From: an uncultured Caldilineaceae bacterium
GTDB lineage: Bacteria; Chloroflexota; Anaerolineae; Caldilineales; Caldilineaceae
Assembly (NCBI GenBank): GCA_951813625.1
Contig: CATOTS010000011.1
Coordinates: 1 to 64,000 of the forward strand
Length of the DNA stretch: 64,000 bases
Direction of reading: 5' to 3'
Under the pieces are notes generated by a model that saw nothing but the letters and a program-made list of their open reading frames with translations, was not told the DNA's origin and searched no databases. Each line of letters starts with the position of its first letter. The first letter of the stretch is position 1. The translations under genes were made by a program, and so were the position numbers. Of the stretch, positions 38,162 through 49,294 are shown piece by piece.

Positions 38162-39616
38162 CTACTCCGTTCCCAGTTCAAAGGTGTCGTGGATGGCGCG
38201 GATCGCGTCGTCGGCGAATGCCTGCAGCACGACGAGGCTGATATTGGCCTCGCTCGAACCCTGCGCGATCGCGATCACGTTGATGCCCTGCGCGCCGAGC
38301 GCGCTGAAGACGCGCGCGGCGATGCCGGGCGTGCCCTTCATGCCGGCGCCGATCACGGCCACGATGACGATATCCGTCTGGCTGGCGATCTCCTCGATCA
38401 TGTGCCGGTCCAGTTCGCGCGCAAACTCGTCTTTAAGCGCTGCGATCACCGCCTCACCCTCGGACTCGGGCACGACGAAACAGATGCTCTGCTCGCTGCT
38501 GCCCTGGCTGATCATCAGCACATTGGCGGGCTGGCGAGCGACGGCGTTGAAGGTACGCGCGGCAATACCGGGCACGCCGATCATGCCGCGGCCGGAGATG
38601 GTGATCAGGCGCAGATCGCGCACAGCGGTGATCGCCTTGACGCCGTTGCGGAGCTCGCGCGTCCGCTCAACGATGCGGGTGCCGGGGTGGCCGGGGTTGA
38701 AGGTGTTGAGCACGCGCAGCGGTATCTTCCTGTCGACCGCCGGGGTGACCGTCTTGGGATGCAGCACCTTGGCGCCGTAGTAGGCCAGCTCGGCCACCTC
38801 CTCGTAGGAAAGCTCATCCATCGAGCGCGCGCCGGCGACGATGCGCGGGTCGGCCGTCATGACGCCGTCGACATCGGTCCAGATCTGGATTTCCGCGGTG
38901 TCGAGCGCCGCGCCCAGAACGGCGGCAGAATAGTCGGAGCCGCCGCGCCCCAGCGTGGTGGGCACGCCGTTCTCGGTCGCGCCGACAAACCCGGTTACTA
39001 CCGGCACGACGCCGCTCTGCAACATGGGCAGCAGGCGGTCGCGACAGCGGGTAACGGTCGGCTCCATCAGCGGATTGGCGCCGCCGAACTGTTCGTCGGT
39101 GATGATCAGCTCGCCGGCGTCGACGAACTGGGCCTTGACGCCCCTGGCGCGCAGCACCGCGGCCAGCAGCGGTGCGCTCAGCCGTTCACCCACGCCGCTG
39201 ACGACGTCGAGCCCGCGCTGTGTCAGCTCGCCGAGCACGGTGATGCTGCGGCAGAGGCGCTCGAACTCGCGCAGGCGGTTGTCGAACAGTCTGCCGAGCG
39301 CGGCCCGCTCGACCCCGTCCTCGATCAGCTGGCCGGCCACGACCTGGTGCCGCACCAGCAGCTGGCTGCGCGCGTCGCGATAGGGCGTTTCGTCGCCGGC
39401 CGCGGCCGACTGCGCGGCGTCGATCAGGGTATTGGTTACGCCGCTCATGGCGCTGACGACGACGAGTGCGCCGGGGGTGTTCGCCTCCAGTTCGCCGTCT
39501 GCTGCCGCGGGCGCGCATTCAGCCTTCTTCTCGATGGCGGCGGCCACAATCTGGGCAACGCTGTCGATTGAATCGGTCGTGCCGACGGACGTTCCGCCGA
39601 ATTTCATTACGATCAT
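38162..39616 (-). CDS. lysC: Aspartate kinase with C-terminal ACT domains
   Basis: A 484-residue aspartokinase, first step of the aspartate amino-acid family. Starts MIVMKFGGTSVG (phosphate-binding KFGGTSV), then GFVGATENG, TLGRGGSDYSA, WTDVDGVMTADPR and YYGAKVLHPKT. From about residue 320 two ACT-type regulatory repeats follow (ITISGRGMIGVPGIAARTF and VAVIGAGMKGTPGIAARVF), the usual site of amino-acid feedback. It is the first gene of a three-gene minus-strand operon and starts 25 bp after the riboswitch terminator, so its transcription should fall when SAM is high. Confidence 0.96.
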   Translation of the reverse strand: MIVMKFGGTSVGTTDSIDSVAQIVAAAIEKKAECAPAAADGELEANTPGALVVVSAMSGVTNTLIDAAQSAAAGDETPYRDARSQLLVRHQVVAGQLIEDGVERAALGRLFDNRLREFERLCRSITVLGELTQRGLDVVSGVGERLSAPLLAAVLRARGVKAQFVDAGELIITDEQFGGANPLMEPTVTRCRDRLLPMLQSGVVPVVTGFVGATENGVPTTLGRGGSDYSAAVLGAALDTAEIQIWTDVDGVMTADPRIVAGARSMDELSYEEVAELAYYGAKVLHPKTVTPAVDRKIPLRVLNTFNPGHPGTRIVERTRELRNGVKAITAVRDLRLITISGRGMIGVPGIAARTFNAVARQPANVLMISQGSSEQSICFVVPESEGEAVIAALKDEFARELDRHMIEEIASQTDIVIVAVIGAGMKGTPGIAARVFSALGAQGINVIAIAQGSSEANISLVVLQAFADDAIRAIHDTFELGTE

Positions 39617-39640
39617 GCGCCTTCTACTCGCTCTTCGGGT

Positions 39641-39671
39641 AAAAAATACCCCTCATCGAGCAGACGAGAGG
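39641..39671 (-). terminator. Riboswitch-controlled intrinsic terminator
   Basis: On the minus strand CCTCTCGTC and GATGAGGGG form a 9-bp stem (two G-U pairs) with a five-base loop, followed by TATTTTTT. Its 5' arm, AGCAGACGAGAGG when read on the plus strand, can instead pair with the 3' arm of the riboswitch P1 helix, which gives the classic mutually exclusive antiterminator. Confidence 0.85.
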
Positions 39672-39691
39672 TAGCAATAGAAAGTTCCTGC

Positions 39692-39813
39692 CTCTCATCT
39701 ACCAGAGTATATCTGCCGGAATTGGCACCTACGTCACGGAAGGGATATGAGTCTTCCGCTACCGGGTTGCCGAGGCTTCACAGGGCCGGTCCCTCCGCCT
39801 CTCTGGATAAGAG
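39692..39813 (-). promoter_or_regulatory. SAM-I (S-box) riboswitch upstream of lysC
   Basis: The minus strand carries the conserved S-box core: CTCTTATCCAGAGAGGCGGA, then GGGACCGGCCCTGTGAAGCC with TCGGCAACC, a variable arm, and GGTGCCAATTCCGGCAGA ending in GATGAGAG, which closes P1 with CTCTTATC. The kink-turn GGA/GA elements, the CCCTGTGAAGCC junction and the GGCAACC pseudoknot partner are all recognisable. The terminator 20 bp downstream and the lysC start beyond it make this an OFF switch: SAM binding stabilises P1, frees the terminator arm and stops transcription of lysC-hom-asd. Confidence 0.93.
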
Positions 39814-39896
39814 CACCAGATATTCGGTTGTTTGATGGGAGACTATAGCAGGCGATTGGGGAGATGTCAAAATTCGGGGAGGAGTCTGGTGCGGTT

Positions 39897-40457
39897 CTAG
39901 TGGCTGGCGCAGATCTTGCACAGACACCCCGGACTTGTGAAGTGTCTTACACCGACAGCGATCTGTCCTCTTCTATCAGCCCTGCGAAAGACTAGGTCGA
40001 CGAGTTCCTCCTCTCCGTTCTCCAGGTATCGCCGTAGCGCATAGGCACATAGATCAGCCAGTTGCACCATACTGGTCAGTTGACTATCGACAAACATCGG
40101 CGTTTCTATGATGTGTCGTATCTTTGTCCATAGCGTGCCTTTCCTCAGAAAAGTCTTCATCAATTCGGTATGTCTTTTGGCTACAGTCTGGTTGTTGTCG
40201 TGGATGAGAAGACCATAGCCTTCATCGCTGTTTTTCAGGTATTGCTCAAACCGGGAAACTACCTGCTCGAACGCCTGCTCGTGGACAGACCGCATGGCAA
40301 TTGTCGGGTCAAAATGCACCTTGTCGATACATTCCGCAAACAGACGAGCAACACCCCAGTTCGAAATGAGCCCCGCGATGTCCGATACAGCTTGTCGCCT
40401 TTCCCGCCGCGTGAGATGCACATAGGCTTCAGTTTTCTGATAATTCTTCCGAGTCTG
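39897..40457 (-). pseudogene. DUF3800 protein, N-terminus cut off by a MITE
   Basis: The remaining roughly 187 residues match the C-terminal two thirds of DUF3800 proteins: a predicted RNase H-like fold with GLLIHDNN in the middle and the hallmark ETPMFVDSQLTSMVQLADLCAYAL. The family's N-terminal acidic segment (usually FxDESG) is missing: the reading frame enters from the MITE-like element whose end is at 40458, and the only start codon is a TTG inside that element. No matching N-terminal piece was found beyond the adjacent IS elements. Probably a dead gene; DUF3800 genes are often mobile or defence-associated. Confidence 0.65.
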
Positions 40458-40764
40458 GTAACTACTCAGCCGCAATCAGTCTGCGACCCTGAATGAGTCG
40501 AGCGAAGGTGTTTTCTCTCTCCTCACTCCGCTTTACTTTCTCCATGCTTTTTGGACGGTCGGGCCTTCGGCCCTCCCTTGTGCGGGGGGACTCCCCCCGC
40601 AACGCCCCCCTCCAAAACCATCGCTCACCAACGGTACGTCGTCATTCCTGCTGTGCGGCTTATCCAACGTGGCGGCGGCCAACCGAAAACGCAATCAGAT
40701 AATCTGAATGGCGGCGGGGATGAAGCACTGGTCGAGACGGACGCTGTATGCGGCTTAGTAGTTA
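40458..40764. mobile_element. MITE-like element, full-length copy in reverse orientation
   Basis: About 307 bp, the reverse complement of the copy at 28683. Termini GTAACTACTCAGCCGCA (40458) and, on the other strand at the far end, GTTAACTACTAAGCCGCA show the imperfect inverted repeat most clearly here. The core has the same GC-rich hairpins. The left edge interrupts the DUF3800 gene and the right edge is directly joined to the left end of an IS982 copy. Confidence 0.75.
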
Positions 40765-40854
40765 ACCTGAATTCGGAGTAAGTAAGCACCTTAACAAGCT
40801 GGTAGAATTGAAGTTCTCCAAACCAAATTCTCCAGCAAGGAAAGGTGCTCAGTG

Positions 40855-41403
40855 ATGAGTATACTCAAACTGTTCTGTCATGTCGATGACTTCTGTCAGT
40901 GGTTGGCTACAAGCGAGAATGCCGAACTGTTGGGCGTGACTCGCAAACGAGGGCCGGCGCCGCGGTTGAGCCTGAGTGAAGTAATGACGATTTTGATTCA
41001 CTTTCACCAGTCGCATTATCGCGATTTCAAGGCCTACTATATGCAGCACGTATGTGAGCATATGCGCAGTGAATTCCCCACACTGGTCAGTTACACCCGT
41101 TTTGTGGAGTTAATGCCATCAGCCCTGCCAGCAATGTGTCTCTATCTGCATGGGCGCTTTGGCCAGGCGACAGGGGTGGCATTCATCGATTCGACCCCGT
41201 TGTCCGTCTGCCACAACCGGCGCATCCCCCGCCACCGAGTCTTTGCCGAGGTGGCCACGCGGGGCAAGAGCAGTATGGGATGGTTCTATGGCTTCAAGCT
41301 CCATCTGATTGTCAATGACCAGGGTGAATTGCTGGCGGTTCAACTCACGCCCGGCAACATAGATGACCGCAAACCGGTCCCACAGATGACCAAAAACCTA
41401 TGG
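40855..41403 (+). pseudogene. IS982 transposase, N-terminal half
   Basis: About 183 residues of an IS982-family DDE transposase: helical N-terminal region (PRLSLSEVMTILIHFHQS), then the first catalytic Asp in AFIDSTPLSVCHN and FKLHLIVNDQGELLAV. The reading frame runs on six codons past the inversion point at 41403 and stops at 41421, so the second Asp and the Glu are lost. At the position where copy 2 has a stop this copy reads CCACAGATG, so it keeps the likely ancestral coding sequence there. ATG 40855 is preceded by AAGGAAAGG. Confidence 0.85.
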
Positions 41404-41417
41404 ACCCGAGTTCGGAG

Positions 41418-41755
41418 TTAGATAAGGGCAGGCAAGAGAGCCAAGTCTTTGTCTGGGAAATGGAGAGATGGCTTCTTGGGTTGCCAAGTGTAGGCAATCA
41501 GCCCGGCGATAAGATTGACGATAAAGTTGGTTGGGCTCCGGTGACGGGTATGTTCAATCTGTGAGATATTCTTGAGCTGGTCAACGATGGTCTCAATGAC
41601 GAAGCGTTTACGCGTGAGCAGTTTGTCTTCGAGAACAACGAGTCGATTCTGCATGTTTTTGCGGATGGGCGTGATCAATTGCAGTCCGCGTGCGAAGAGT
41701 TGCTCAAAGAGAGCCTGGGAGAGATAGCCGCGGTCGCCGACCAACTTACCCCATA
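41418..41755 (-). pseudogene. IS982 transposase, C-terminal half, inverted
   Basis: Encodes the missing C-terminal half of the copy 1 transposase on the opposite strand: [12 protein letters not shown] with the second catalytic Asp, then [12 protein letters not shown] with the Glu, and the family ending [16 protein letters not shown]. An open frame extends a few codons into the left end of copy 2, but no natural start or N-terminal domain is joined to it. Not functional as it stands. Confidence 0.85.
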
Positions 41756-42741
41756 ACCTGAATTCGGAGTAAGTAAGCACCTTAACAAGCTGGTAGAATT
41801 GAAGTTCTGCAACCGAAATTCTCCAGCAAGGAAAGGTGCTCAGTGATGAGTATACTCAAACTGTACTGTCATGTCGATGATCTCTGTCAGTGGTTGGCTA
41901 CACAAGAAAATGCCAAACTGTTGGGCGTGACTCGCAAACGAGGGCCGGCCCCGCGGCTGAGCTTGAGTGAAGTAATGACGATTCTGATTCACTTTCACCA
42001 GTCGCATTATCGCGATTTCAAGGCCTACTATATGCAGCACGTATGTGAGCATATGCGCAGTGAATTCCCTACACTGGTCAGTTACACGCGCTTTGTGGAG
42101 TTTATGCCATCAGCCCTGCCAGCAGTGTGTCTCTATCTGCGTGGGCGCTTTGGCCAGGCGACAGGGGTGGCATTCATCGATTCGACCCCGTTGTCCGTCT
42201 GCCACAACCAGCGCATCGGCCGCCACCGAATCTTTGCCGAGGTGGCCACGCGGGGCAAGAGCAGCATGGGATGGTTCTATGGCTTCAAGCTCCATCTGAT
42301 TGTCAATGACCAGGGTGAATTGCTGGCAGTTCAACTCACGCCCGGCAACATAGATGACCGCAAACCGGTCCCATGAATGACCAAAAACCTATGGGGTAAG
42401 TTGGTCGGCGACCGCGGCTATCTCTCCCAAGCTCTCTTTGAGCAACTCTTCGCACGCGGACTGCAATTGATCACGCCCATCCGCAAAAACATGCAGAATC
42501 GACTTGTTGTTCTCGAAGACAAGCTGCTCACGCGTAAGCGCTTCGTCATTGAGACCATCGTTGACCAGCTTAAAAATATCTCACAAATTGAACATACCCG
42601 TCACCGGAGCCCAACCAACTTTATCGTCAATCTTATCGCCGGGCTGATTGCCTACTCTTGGCAACCCAAGAAGCCATCTCTCCATCTCTCTGACAAAGAC
42701 TTGGCTCTCTTGCCTGCCCTTATCTAACTCCGAACTCGGGT
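41756..42741 (+). mobile_element. IS982-family element, copy 2
   Basis: 986 bp from ACCTGAATTCGGAG (41756) to a right end that reads ACCCGAGTTCGGAG on the other strand, so inverted termini of about 18 bp with three or four mismatches are visible. It abuts copy 1 with no host DNA between, in a head-to-tail arrangement. It differs from copy 1 by scattered substitutions, so the two were not made by a very recent duplication. Confidence 0.85.
41846..42727 (+). pseudogene. IS982 transposase with in-frame TGA
   Basis: A full-length transposase frame (about 290 codons) with all three catalytic positions: Asp in AFIDSTPLSVCHN, Asp in VGDRGYLSQ, Glu in FVIETIVDQ. An in-frame TGA at 42374-42376 splits it between the first and second Asp. 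The stop is directly followed by ATG (TGAATG), so re-initiation could in theory yield a second polypeptide. Copy 1 has CAGATG at the same place. Most likely an inactivated gene; a sequencing error is less likely because three adjacent bases differ. Confidence 0.8.
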
Positions 42742-42976
42742 TACATAGCACTTGCATGGGGCCATAGCGGATTCCCGTGTCGAATGCGAATGTCCTCGGC
42801 AAAGCGGAGTGACGGACGGTTCCTCGAAATCGGCAGAGGCATTCGGGAACGGGGAGGACAAGGGACGTGCTTCTTTCCTGCTTTTGCTTTGCGATCCTGT
42901 CGTGTCGCGCTACACTGAAGCTGAAAAGGCCTTTGCAAAAACGGACGGGCGCATTCCCAGGCACGAGAGTGAAGCC

Positions 42977-43228
42977 ATGAATACCGTTACGCTTACACTG
43001 AAACTTCCGGGTGCATTAGCTGCCGAAGCCGGTGAAGCAGGACTGCTCACTTCTGAATCATTGACAGTGCTCTTGCGGCGCGAGGTGCAGCAGCGGCGGA
43101 TCGACAATTTGATTGGCGCGATTGAACGGCTTGACCGGGAGGAAACGGACACTCTCGGCATTGAAGAAATCGCGGCGGAAATCGCTGCCGCACGAGCGGA
43201 AAGGCGCAGCGGTGCGTCTTGTCCTTGA
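42977..43228 (+). CDS. Probable antitoxin of a PIN-type toxin-antitoxin pair
   Basis: An 83-residue, strongly charged protein: an N-terminal beta-like TVTLTLKLP segment followed by helices rich in Glu/Arg, the layout of small VapB-type antitoxins. No close family is named with confidence. Its 3' end overlaps the start of the PIN-domain gene by 17 bp, the standard coupling of antitoxin and toxin. ATG 42977 is chosen because the frame upstream has no protein-like character and the residues after it match antitoxin style. An ATG 75 codons upstream is possible but unlikely. Confidence 0.7.
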   Translation: MNTVTLTLKLPGALAAEAGEAGLLTSESLTVLLRREVQQRRIDNLIGAIERLDREETDTLGIEEIAAEIAAARAERRSGASCP

Positions 43229-43628
43229 TACCAACACAGTCATCTCCGCGCTCCTCTGGCGGGGGGCACCGCGACGAATTCTGCTCTCGGCCCACTCCAA
43301 TATTGTACAGCTCTACACTTCTATTCCCCTGTTGATTGAACTTGACGACGTGCTGCGCCGCAGCAAATTCCAAGCGCGGCTGCACCAAGCCCGTGTCACC
43401 GCAAATGATTTAGTGCTTGGTTATGCTGCACTTGCTACCACGGTCGAACCGGCAGAATTGCCGCCGGTAGTTCTGTCCGACCCGGACGACGATGCCGTAC
43501 TTGCCTGTGCCCTTGGCGCGCAGGCCGAAGCAATCGTGTCGGGCGATGGCCATCTGCTCCAAATGGGCGCCTACGCTACCATCCCCATCTTGCCTGCTGG
43601 AATCTTGATCGACCAGATCGCCCTGTAG
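43212..43628 (+). CDS. PIN-domain toxin (VapC-like ribonuclease)
   Basis: A 138-residue PIN-domain protein, predicted metal-dependent ribonuclease toxin. It begins VRLVLDTNTVISALLW (first acidic residue Asp6 in DTN), has a Glu in LLIELDDVL, the DPDDDAVLACAL acidic cluster and SGDGHLL, together the four-acid active site of the group often annotated as putative toxin-antitoxin PIN proteins. The GTG at 43212 is preferred because the fold starts right there; the frame is open upstream inside the antitoxin gene. It overlaps the antitoxin, which supports a two-gene module. It lies just beyond the IS982 pair in the accessory region. Confidence 0.85.
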   Translation: MRLVLDTNTVISALLWRGAPRRILLSAHSNIVQLYTSIPLLIELDDVLRRSKFQARLHQARVTANDLVLGYAALATTVEPAELPPVVLSDPDDDAVLACALGAQAEAIVSGDGHLLQMGAYATIPILPAGILIDQIAL

Positions 43629-43660
43629 TCCGATCGCTGCAGTCCGATCAAAGTATCGGC

Positions 43661-44143
43661 TCACCCCGCGGCCCAGCGCGCCAGCGCTTTCTCGGGCGAC
43701 GAAATCTCATCAACCGACGTATAGTAGTGGCTCTCCCAGTCGTGCTGCGGCATGCCGGTGAAGAGCATCAGGTTGAGGGGGTACTCTTCCGTATCGGCGA
43801 CGCGGCGGAAGTCGTCGCGGAAGAGAAATGTCGGCTTCCCCAGCGCAATCGCTATGCCCAGCTCGACCATGACGCCCTCGTCCGGCGGCACGCCGTTGAC
43901 CACGGCGAAAATGGCGTCCTTCTCTCTTACATCCCGGTAGCAGAGTTGACCGATTCGATGGGCCCAGCCCGGCACACTTCTATCTACCTTCTCACCGGAA
44001 CTCGTGAACGGCTCCCACACATCCAGCCCCAGCGCTGCCACAGCCTCGATGAGCGGCGGCAGCAACAGCGCCTGCTGCTGCGCAGAAAAGCCGTACGGGT
44101 TCGCCAGATAGACGCTCTTCTGTACTTTTTCAGTTTGTGTCAT
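43661..44143 (-). CDS. Nucleoside 2-deoxyribosyltransferase-like protein
   Basis: A 160-residue protein of the nucleoside 2-deoxyribosyltransferase superfamily, which moves deoxyribose between bases or hydrolyses nucleotides. Features: VYLANPYGFS at the start (substrate-binding Tyr), a DAIFAVVNGVPPDEGVMVELG segment with the Asp and the catalytic-type Glu, then ALGKPTFLFRDDFR and NLMLFTGMP. The length is right. Members can be salvage enzymes, housecleaning hydrolases or Toll/TIR-like relatives; the sequence does not decide. It is convergent with the PIN toxin (32 bp). Confidence 0.82.
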   Translation of the reverse strand: MTQTEKVQKSVYLANPYGFSAQQQALLLPPLIEAVAALGLDVWEPFTSSGEKVDRSVPGWAHRIGQLCYRDVREKDAIFAVVNGVPPDEGVMVELGIAIALGKPTFLFRDDFRRVADTEEYPLNLMLFTGMPQHDWESHYYTSVDEISSPEKALARWAAG

Positions 44144-44172
44144 GGTTGTCTCAATCGTGCATAGTATGATGG

Positions 44173-44312
44173 TAACTACTCAGCCGCAACTGATTCGCAA
44201 CGCTGAACGAGGCGAGCAAAGGTGCTCTCTCCCCTGACTGTCTTATTGTGGGCGGTCGGGCCTTCGGCCCTCCCTTGTGCAGGGGCTGCGCCCCCGCAAC
44301 GCCCCGCCCTGG
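44173..44312. repeat. MITE-like element, partial copy
   Basis: Begins GTAACTACTCAGCCGCAA, the same terminus as at 40458, and continues through the GGGCCTTCGGCCC hairpin to the GC-rich core, where similarity stops near 44312. The second half of the element is missing. The remaining 110 bp before the carB stop hold no gene that I can see. Confidence 0.65.
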
Positions 44313-44422
44313 CTAGCCAGGGTGTCTATTCTTGCCCAAACATCATGTCTAGCCAACAGAGTCTTCCTTCCCACGCGCTATCTCAGCCCCTAACCCCCGC
44401 AGTTCCCCTGCAGAACCGGCGC

Positions 44423-47797
<3,375 letters not shown>

Positions 47798-47869
47798 GGG
47801 TCGTTCTCGGTTTCTGGTTTTCTGTTTTGCGAAGCGGCCGCTTACAATGAAGCGTCAGCGTTGAATGCG

Positions 47870-48604
47870 ATGCGGTTTCACCTTATGGACGCGCAGGGTG
47901 ATTGTAACGTGACGATTCGCGACTCAGCAAAACAAAGTTCCCATCGCAAAACGGCGGCTGCGCTGTCGAGGATTGCGGTGGTGGTCGTGGCCGCCTACAT
48001 CGCGGCGCAAATGGTGGCCGACATCGCCAGCCTCAAGATCGGCGTCGTCGCCGGGCTGGCGGTCGACATGGGCACCTTCGTCTATCCCGTCACCTTCACG
48101 CTGCGCGACCTGGTGCACAAGACGCTGGGCAAGCGCAACGCGCAGCTGTTGATCGTCACGGCCGCGGTCATCAACCTGGCGATGGTGCTCTACCTGATGT
48201 GGTCGGCGTCGGTGCCCGGCGACCCGGACTCATTCGGCGGCGCCGAGTTCAGCATGATTTTCGCGCCGCTGTGGCGCATCGTCTGCGCCTCGATCCTCGC
48301 AGAACTGGTCAGCGAGCTGGTCGATACTGAGATCTATCACCTGTTTGTCAGCCGCGTCACCACGCGTTTCCAGTGGCTGCGGGTACTGGTGAGCAACTCG
48401 GTCAGCGTGCCGGTCGACAATTTGATTTTCGTGCTAATCGCCTTCTCGCCCTTCGCTTTTCTGGGCGCGCAGCTGGTCGACTCCTGGACGGTGGCCTGGG
48501 AGATCTTCGTCTTCAATCTGCTGGTCAAGTATGGGGTTACACTGGTGAGTATGCCGCTGATCTATCTGGCGCCGGATAGGGACTGGCAGGGCGAGGGAAC
48601 ATAA
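47870..48604 (+). CDS. Queuosine-precursor-type transporter (VUT/YhhQ family)
   Basis: A 244-residue polytopic membrane protein of the COG1738/VUT family, proposed 7-cyano-7-deazaguanine or queuine-precursor importers. Typical features: AYIAAQMVADIASLKIG in the first helix, VDMGTFVYPVTFTLRDLVHKTLGK, and later AELVSELVDTEIYHLFV with VSNSVSVPVDNLIFVLIAF. About six membrane segments are visible. The start is uncertain: ATG 47870, ATG 47885 and a later GTG are possible, and none has a strong ribosome site. No preQ1 riboswitch signature was seen upstream. It is divergent from carB; the 12-bp palindrome AAGCGGCCGCTT lies between them. Confidence 0.85.
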   Translation: MRFHLMDAQGDCNVTIRDSAKQSSHRKTAAALSRIAVVVVAAYIAAQMVADIASLKIGVVAGLAVDMGTFVYPVTFTLRDLVHKTLGKRNAQLLIVTAAVINLAMVLYLMWSASVPGDPDSFGGAEFSMIFAPLWRIVCASILAELVSELVDTEIYHLFVSRVTTRFQWLRVLVSNSVSVPVDNLIFVLIAFSPFAFLGAQLVDSWTVAWEIFVFNLLVKYGVTLVSMPLIYLAPDRDWQGEGT

Positions 48605-48709
48605 TCAGGAGCATAGTATTGCATGGTATTCTGTTTGCGGCATCCGGCCTGACTGCCCCTTCATAGCGACTTAGCTTCTAACGATCCATTAGTTTGCAAG
48701 GTTTCAATC

Positions 48710-49270
48710 ATGCTCTCCATCAAACCAGACCATTGGATCCGCCGTCAGGCCGTCGAGTGCGGCCTGATCGAGCCGTTTGAGGACGGCCAGGTGCGCGATG
48801 GGGTCATCTCCTATGGGTTGAGCAGCTTCGGCTACGACATCCGCGTGGCGAAGGACTTTCGCATCTTTACGCCCGCCACAGGCCAGTTGACGGTCATCGA
48901 CCCCAAGGCGGTGGATGAACGGGCTCTGCAAAGCTACACCGGCGACGTCTGCATCATTCCGCCCAACAGCTTCGCGCTGGGACGCACGATCGAGTATTTC
49001 CGCATTCCCCGCAACGTGCTGGCAATCTGCGTGGGCAAATCTACCTACGCCCGCTGCGGCATTATCGTCAACGTGACGCCCTTTGAGCCGGAATGGGAGG
49101 GATATGTCACGATCGAGATCAGCAATACGACTCCCCTTCCGGCCCGCATCTACGCCGGCGAAGGCATTGCCCAGGTCCTCTTCTTCGAGGGCGAGATGCC
49201 GGAGGTCTCCTACGCTGACCGCAACGGCAAATATCAGAAGCAGTCCGGCATTACCCTGCCGCGATTGTAG
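48710..49270 (+). CDS. dcd: dCTP deaminase
   Basis: A 186-residue trimeric dCTP deaminase converting dCTP to dUTP for thymidylate synthesis. Conserved parts: [38 protein letters not shown] (Arg and Ser of the active site), [21 protein letters not shown] with the catalytic Glu, and [11 protein letters not shown]. The ending [17 protein letters not shown] is standard. The family also includes bifunctional dCTP deaminase/dUTPase; motif differences do not decide here, but the length and ending fit the monofunctional type. Start at ATG 48710 with an AAGG site. Confidence 0.95.
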   Translation: MLSIKPDHWIRRQAVECGLIEPFEDGQVRDGVISYGLSSFGYDIRVAKDFRIFTPATGQLTVIDPKAVDERALQSYTGDVCIIPPNSFALGRTIEYFRIPRNVLAICVGKSTYARCGIIVNVTPFEPEWEGYVTIEISNTTPLPARIYAGEGIAQVLFFEGEMPEVSYADRNGKYQKQSGITLPRL

Positions 49271-49294
49271 ACGGAATAGGGTAGCCGCCTCCCG

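Larger units (their letters stand above)
40765..41755 (+). mobile_element. IS982-family element, copy 1, with inverted right half
   Basis: Left end ACCTGAATTCGGAGTAAGTAAG at 40765. The first 639 bp match copy 2 co-linearly as far as TATGG (41399-41403). From 41404, where the sequence begins ACCCGAGTTCGGAGTTAG (the IS right end), the right half runs backwards to 41755, ending CCATA, i.e. the same TATGG internal site inverted. The element is 991 bp, five more than copy 2, which equals one extra copy of TATGG. This is the structure expected if the right end attacked an internal site of the same element. Confidence 0.85.

Noticed and set aside
35941..39571. Long plus-strand frames (766 and 490 codons) across asd, hom and lysC
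   Set aside because: They lie fully opposite three well-identified enzymes and have shadow-like composition (His, Arg, Gln, Asp rich, no motifs).
47798..47869. preQ1 riboswitch before the queuosine-precursor-type transporter
   Set aside because: The leader has no preQ1 aptamer pattern; only a short palindrome is present.
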